Shown in pieces: positions 5,785 to 6,540 of a stretch of DNA of 6,540 bases (the stretch's first letter is position 1; every line of letters starts with the position of its first letter). The position numbers and the translations under genes are program-made. Source of the DNA: JAYXXU01 sp049301135 (lineage in GTDB: Bacteria > Pseudomonadota > Gammaproteobacteria > Pseudomonadales > Moraxellaceae); the NCBI GenBank assembly GCA_049301135.1, contig JBAQKP010000013.1, positions 1 to 6,540 on the forward strand, in the 5' to 3' direction. The notes below the pieces were generated by a model. That model made no database searches and had not been told where the DNA came from. It saw only the letters and a list, made by a program, of their open reading frames with translations.

Positions 5785-5820
5785 TGCCGCGTCGTACACA
5801 CTGTAGCGACGCGGCAATTT
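5785..5820. terminator. Hairpin terminator between convergent genes
   Basis: TGCCGCGTCG (5785-5794) pairs perfectly with CGACGCGGCA (5807-5816). The helix continues past a bulged G (5806) as TACA/TGTA around a CAC loop, giving about 14 pairs. It lies in the 57-bp gap between the converging DUF2147 and symporter genes, where a shared bidirectional terminator is expected. The T-run is short rightward (AATTT) and absent leftward, so strength rests on the GC-rich stem. Confidence 0.6.
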
Positions 5821-5828
5821 CAGCGGGA

Positions 5829-6540
5829 TTAATCGGTGACTTTGATTTGATTGACCACACAACTGGTCACCATGTCACCCTCGACGTTGACCGCAGTCCG
5901 CACTGTATCCAGCAAGCGATCCATCGGCAACAAAATCGCAATCGCCTCTGCGGGCAATCCAACTGCTTGTAGCACCATCACCATACTGACCATGCCTGCA
6001 CTCGGAATGCCCGGTGAGCCAATCGCAGTCACAATCGCTACAAAAAACACCACCAATTGCTGCCCAATGGTCAGTTCAATTCCAACCAAATTGGCCACAA
6101 ACAAGGCTGCTGCTGCCTCATATAATGCCGTGCCATCCATATTGATGGTTGCGCCAAGCGGCAATACAAAGCCAGCCACTTCCGGCTTCACCTTTAAACC
6201 CTCGGTAGCACAGCGTAACGTCACCGGCAAGGTCGCCGCACTTGATGAGGTGGCAAACGCCGTGATGAGGGCGGGACGACTCGCCCGCCAAAACTCGCGC
6301 GGGCTGATACGGGTCAATGCATACAAAATCGCCGGTAGCACCACTGCACCGTGCAGCAGCGTGGTGAGCACCACCAACAGCATAAACGCCCCCATCGTCA
6401 TCAGTAAATCCAGACTCTGTGTGGCGGTTAGTTTTAGCAGTAAGGCAAAAATCCCAATCGGTGCAATCCACATGATCCATTGCACGATCTGCATCATCAG
6501 TGCCAAAAACTCTTCGAACAGTGCCAGCACTGTACGATAG
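5829..6540 (-). CDS. Dicarboxylate/amino acid:cation symporter, C-terminal part
   Basis: The C-terminal 236 residues of an SLC1/DAACS-family transporter (full members are usually around 400-450 residues). The frame stays open to the window edge, so the 5' end is outside; the GTG at 6530 is an internal valine, not a start. All second-half landmarks are present: the HP1 serine-rich tip SSSAATLP, the TM7 motif GATINMDGTALY, the HP2 tip GSPGIPSAG, and the TM8 motif DRLLDTVRTAVNVEGD. The TM8 motif aligns with D390, D394, R397, T398 and N401 of archaeal GltPh. The retained arginine at the R397 position and the DxVRT pattern favour glutamate/aspartate substrates over the C4-dicarboxylate DctA type or neutral amino acid carriers. 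Inner-membrane uptake driven by sodium or protons is expected. It converges on the DUF2147 gene, with no functional link visible. Confidence 0.9.
   Translation of the reverse strand, partial: YRTVLALFEEFLALMMQIVQWIMWIAPIGIFALLLKLTATQSLDLLMTMGAFMLLVVLTTLLHGAVVLPAILYALTRISPREFWRASRPALITAFATSSSAATLPVTLRCATEGLKVKPEVAGFVLPLGATINMDGTALYEAAAALFVANLVGIELTIGQQLVVFFVAIVTAIGSPGIPSAGMVSMVMVLQAVGLPAEAIAILLPMDRLLDTVRTAVNVEGDMVTSCVVNQIKVTD

Noticed and set aside
5851..6540. Open plus-strand frame of 229 codons running to the window edge
   Set aside because: It is exactly antisense to the well-conserved symporter gene. Its translation is low-complexity Ser/Thr/Ala/Asn-rich with no domain, as expected from the reverse of a codon-biased membrane gene.

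Overview
The window looks like ordinary chromosomal sequence from a heterotrophic gammaproteobacterium. Base composition is near-balanced, promoters are sigma-70-like, and Shine-Dalgarno sequences have GGAG/AAGGA cores. The mix of genes (SbtA/SbtB pair, PaaX-family regulator, AidB-like flavoprotein, DUF2147 protein, SLC1-type symporter) would fit the Moraxellaceae/Acinetobacter area. That placement is a judgement from gene content, not a proven assignment. I see no phage, insertion sequence, CRISPR array, tRNA or rRNA.

Left block (1-1333, minus strand): an sbtA-like sodium/bicarbonate permease gene is followed, one base after its stop codon, by a small SbtB-type PII-like protein gene. The sbtB start is fixed by a GGAGG ribosome binding site that overlaps the end of sbtA. 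This SbtB has the family's GKGSR T-loop signature but ends without the Cys-containing C-terminal tail of the cyanobacterial proteins. The first 90 bases hold only candidate hairpins, one with a T-run pointing rightward.

Centre (1424-5115): a PaaX-family repressor gene (minus strand) diverges from a plus-strand pair, an AidB-like acyl-CoA dehydrogenase and a three-His-box membrane fatty acid desaturase 26 bp downstream. The intergenic region is well organised. It has a TTGACA-18-AATAAT promoter for the pair and an extended -10 (TGCTATGAT) for the regulator. A perfect 13-bp palindrome, TGTTCAGTGAACA, sits inside the regulator's promoter spacer and 17 bp upstream of the other -35. The simplest reading is an autoregulated PaaX-like switch controlling a flavin acyl-CoA dehydrogenase plus desaturase unit, closed by an intrinsic terminator that starts inside the desaturase's last codons.

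Right block (5116-6540): a secreted DUF2147 protein gene (plus strand) converges on the 3' part of a glutamate/aspartate-type dicarboxylate/amino acid:cation symporter gene (minus strand), whose 5' end lies outside the window. A strong perfect hairpin separates the two genes.

I do not see a clearly new system. The points most worth following are the tail-less SbtB beside SbtA in a probable non-phototroph, and the PaaX-like / AidB-like / desaturase module with its visible palindromic operator.
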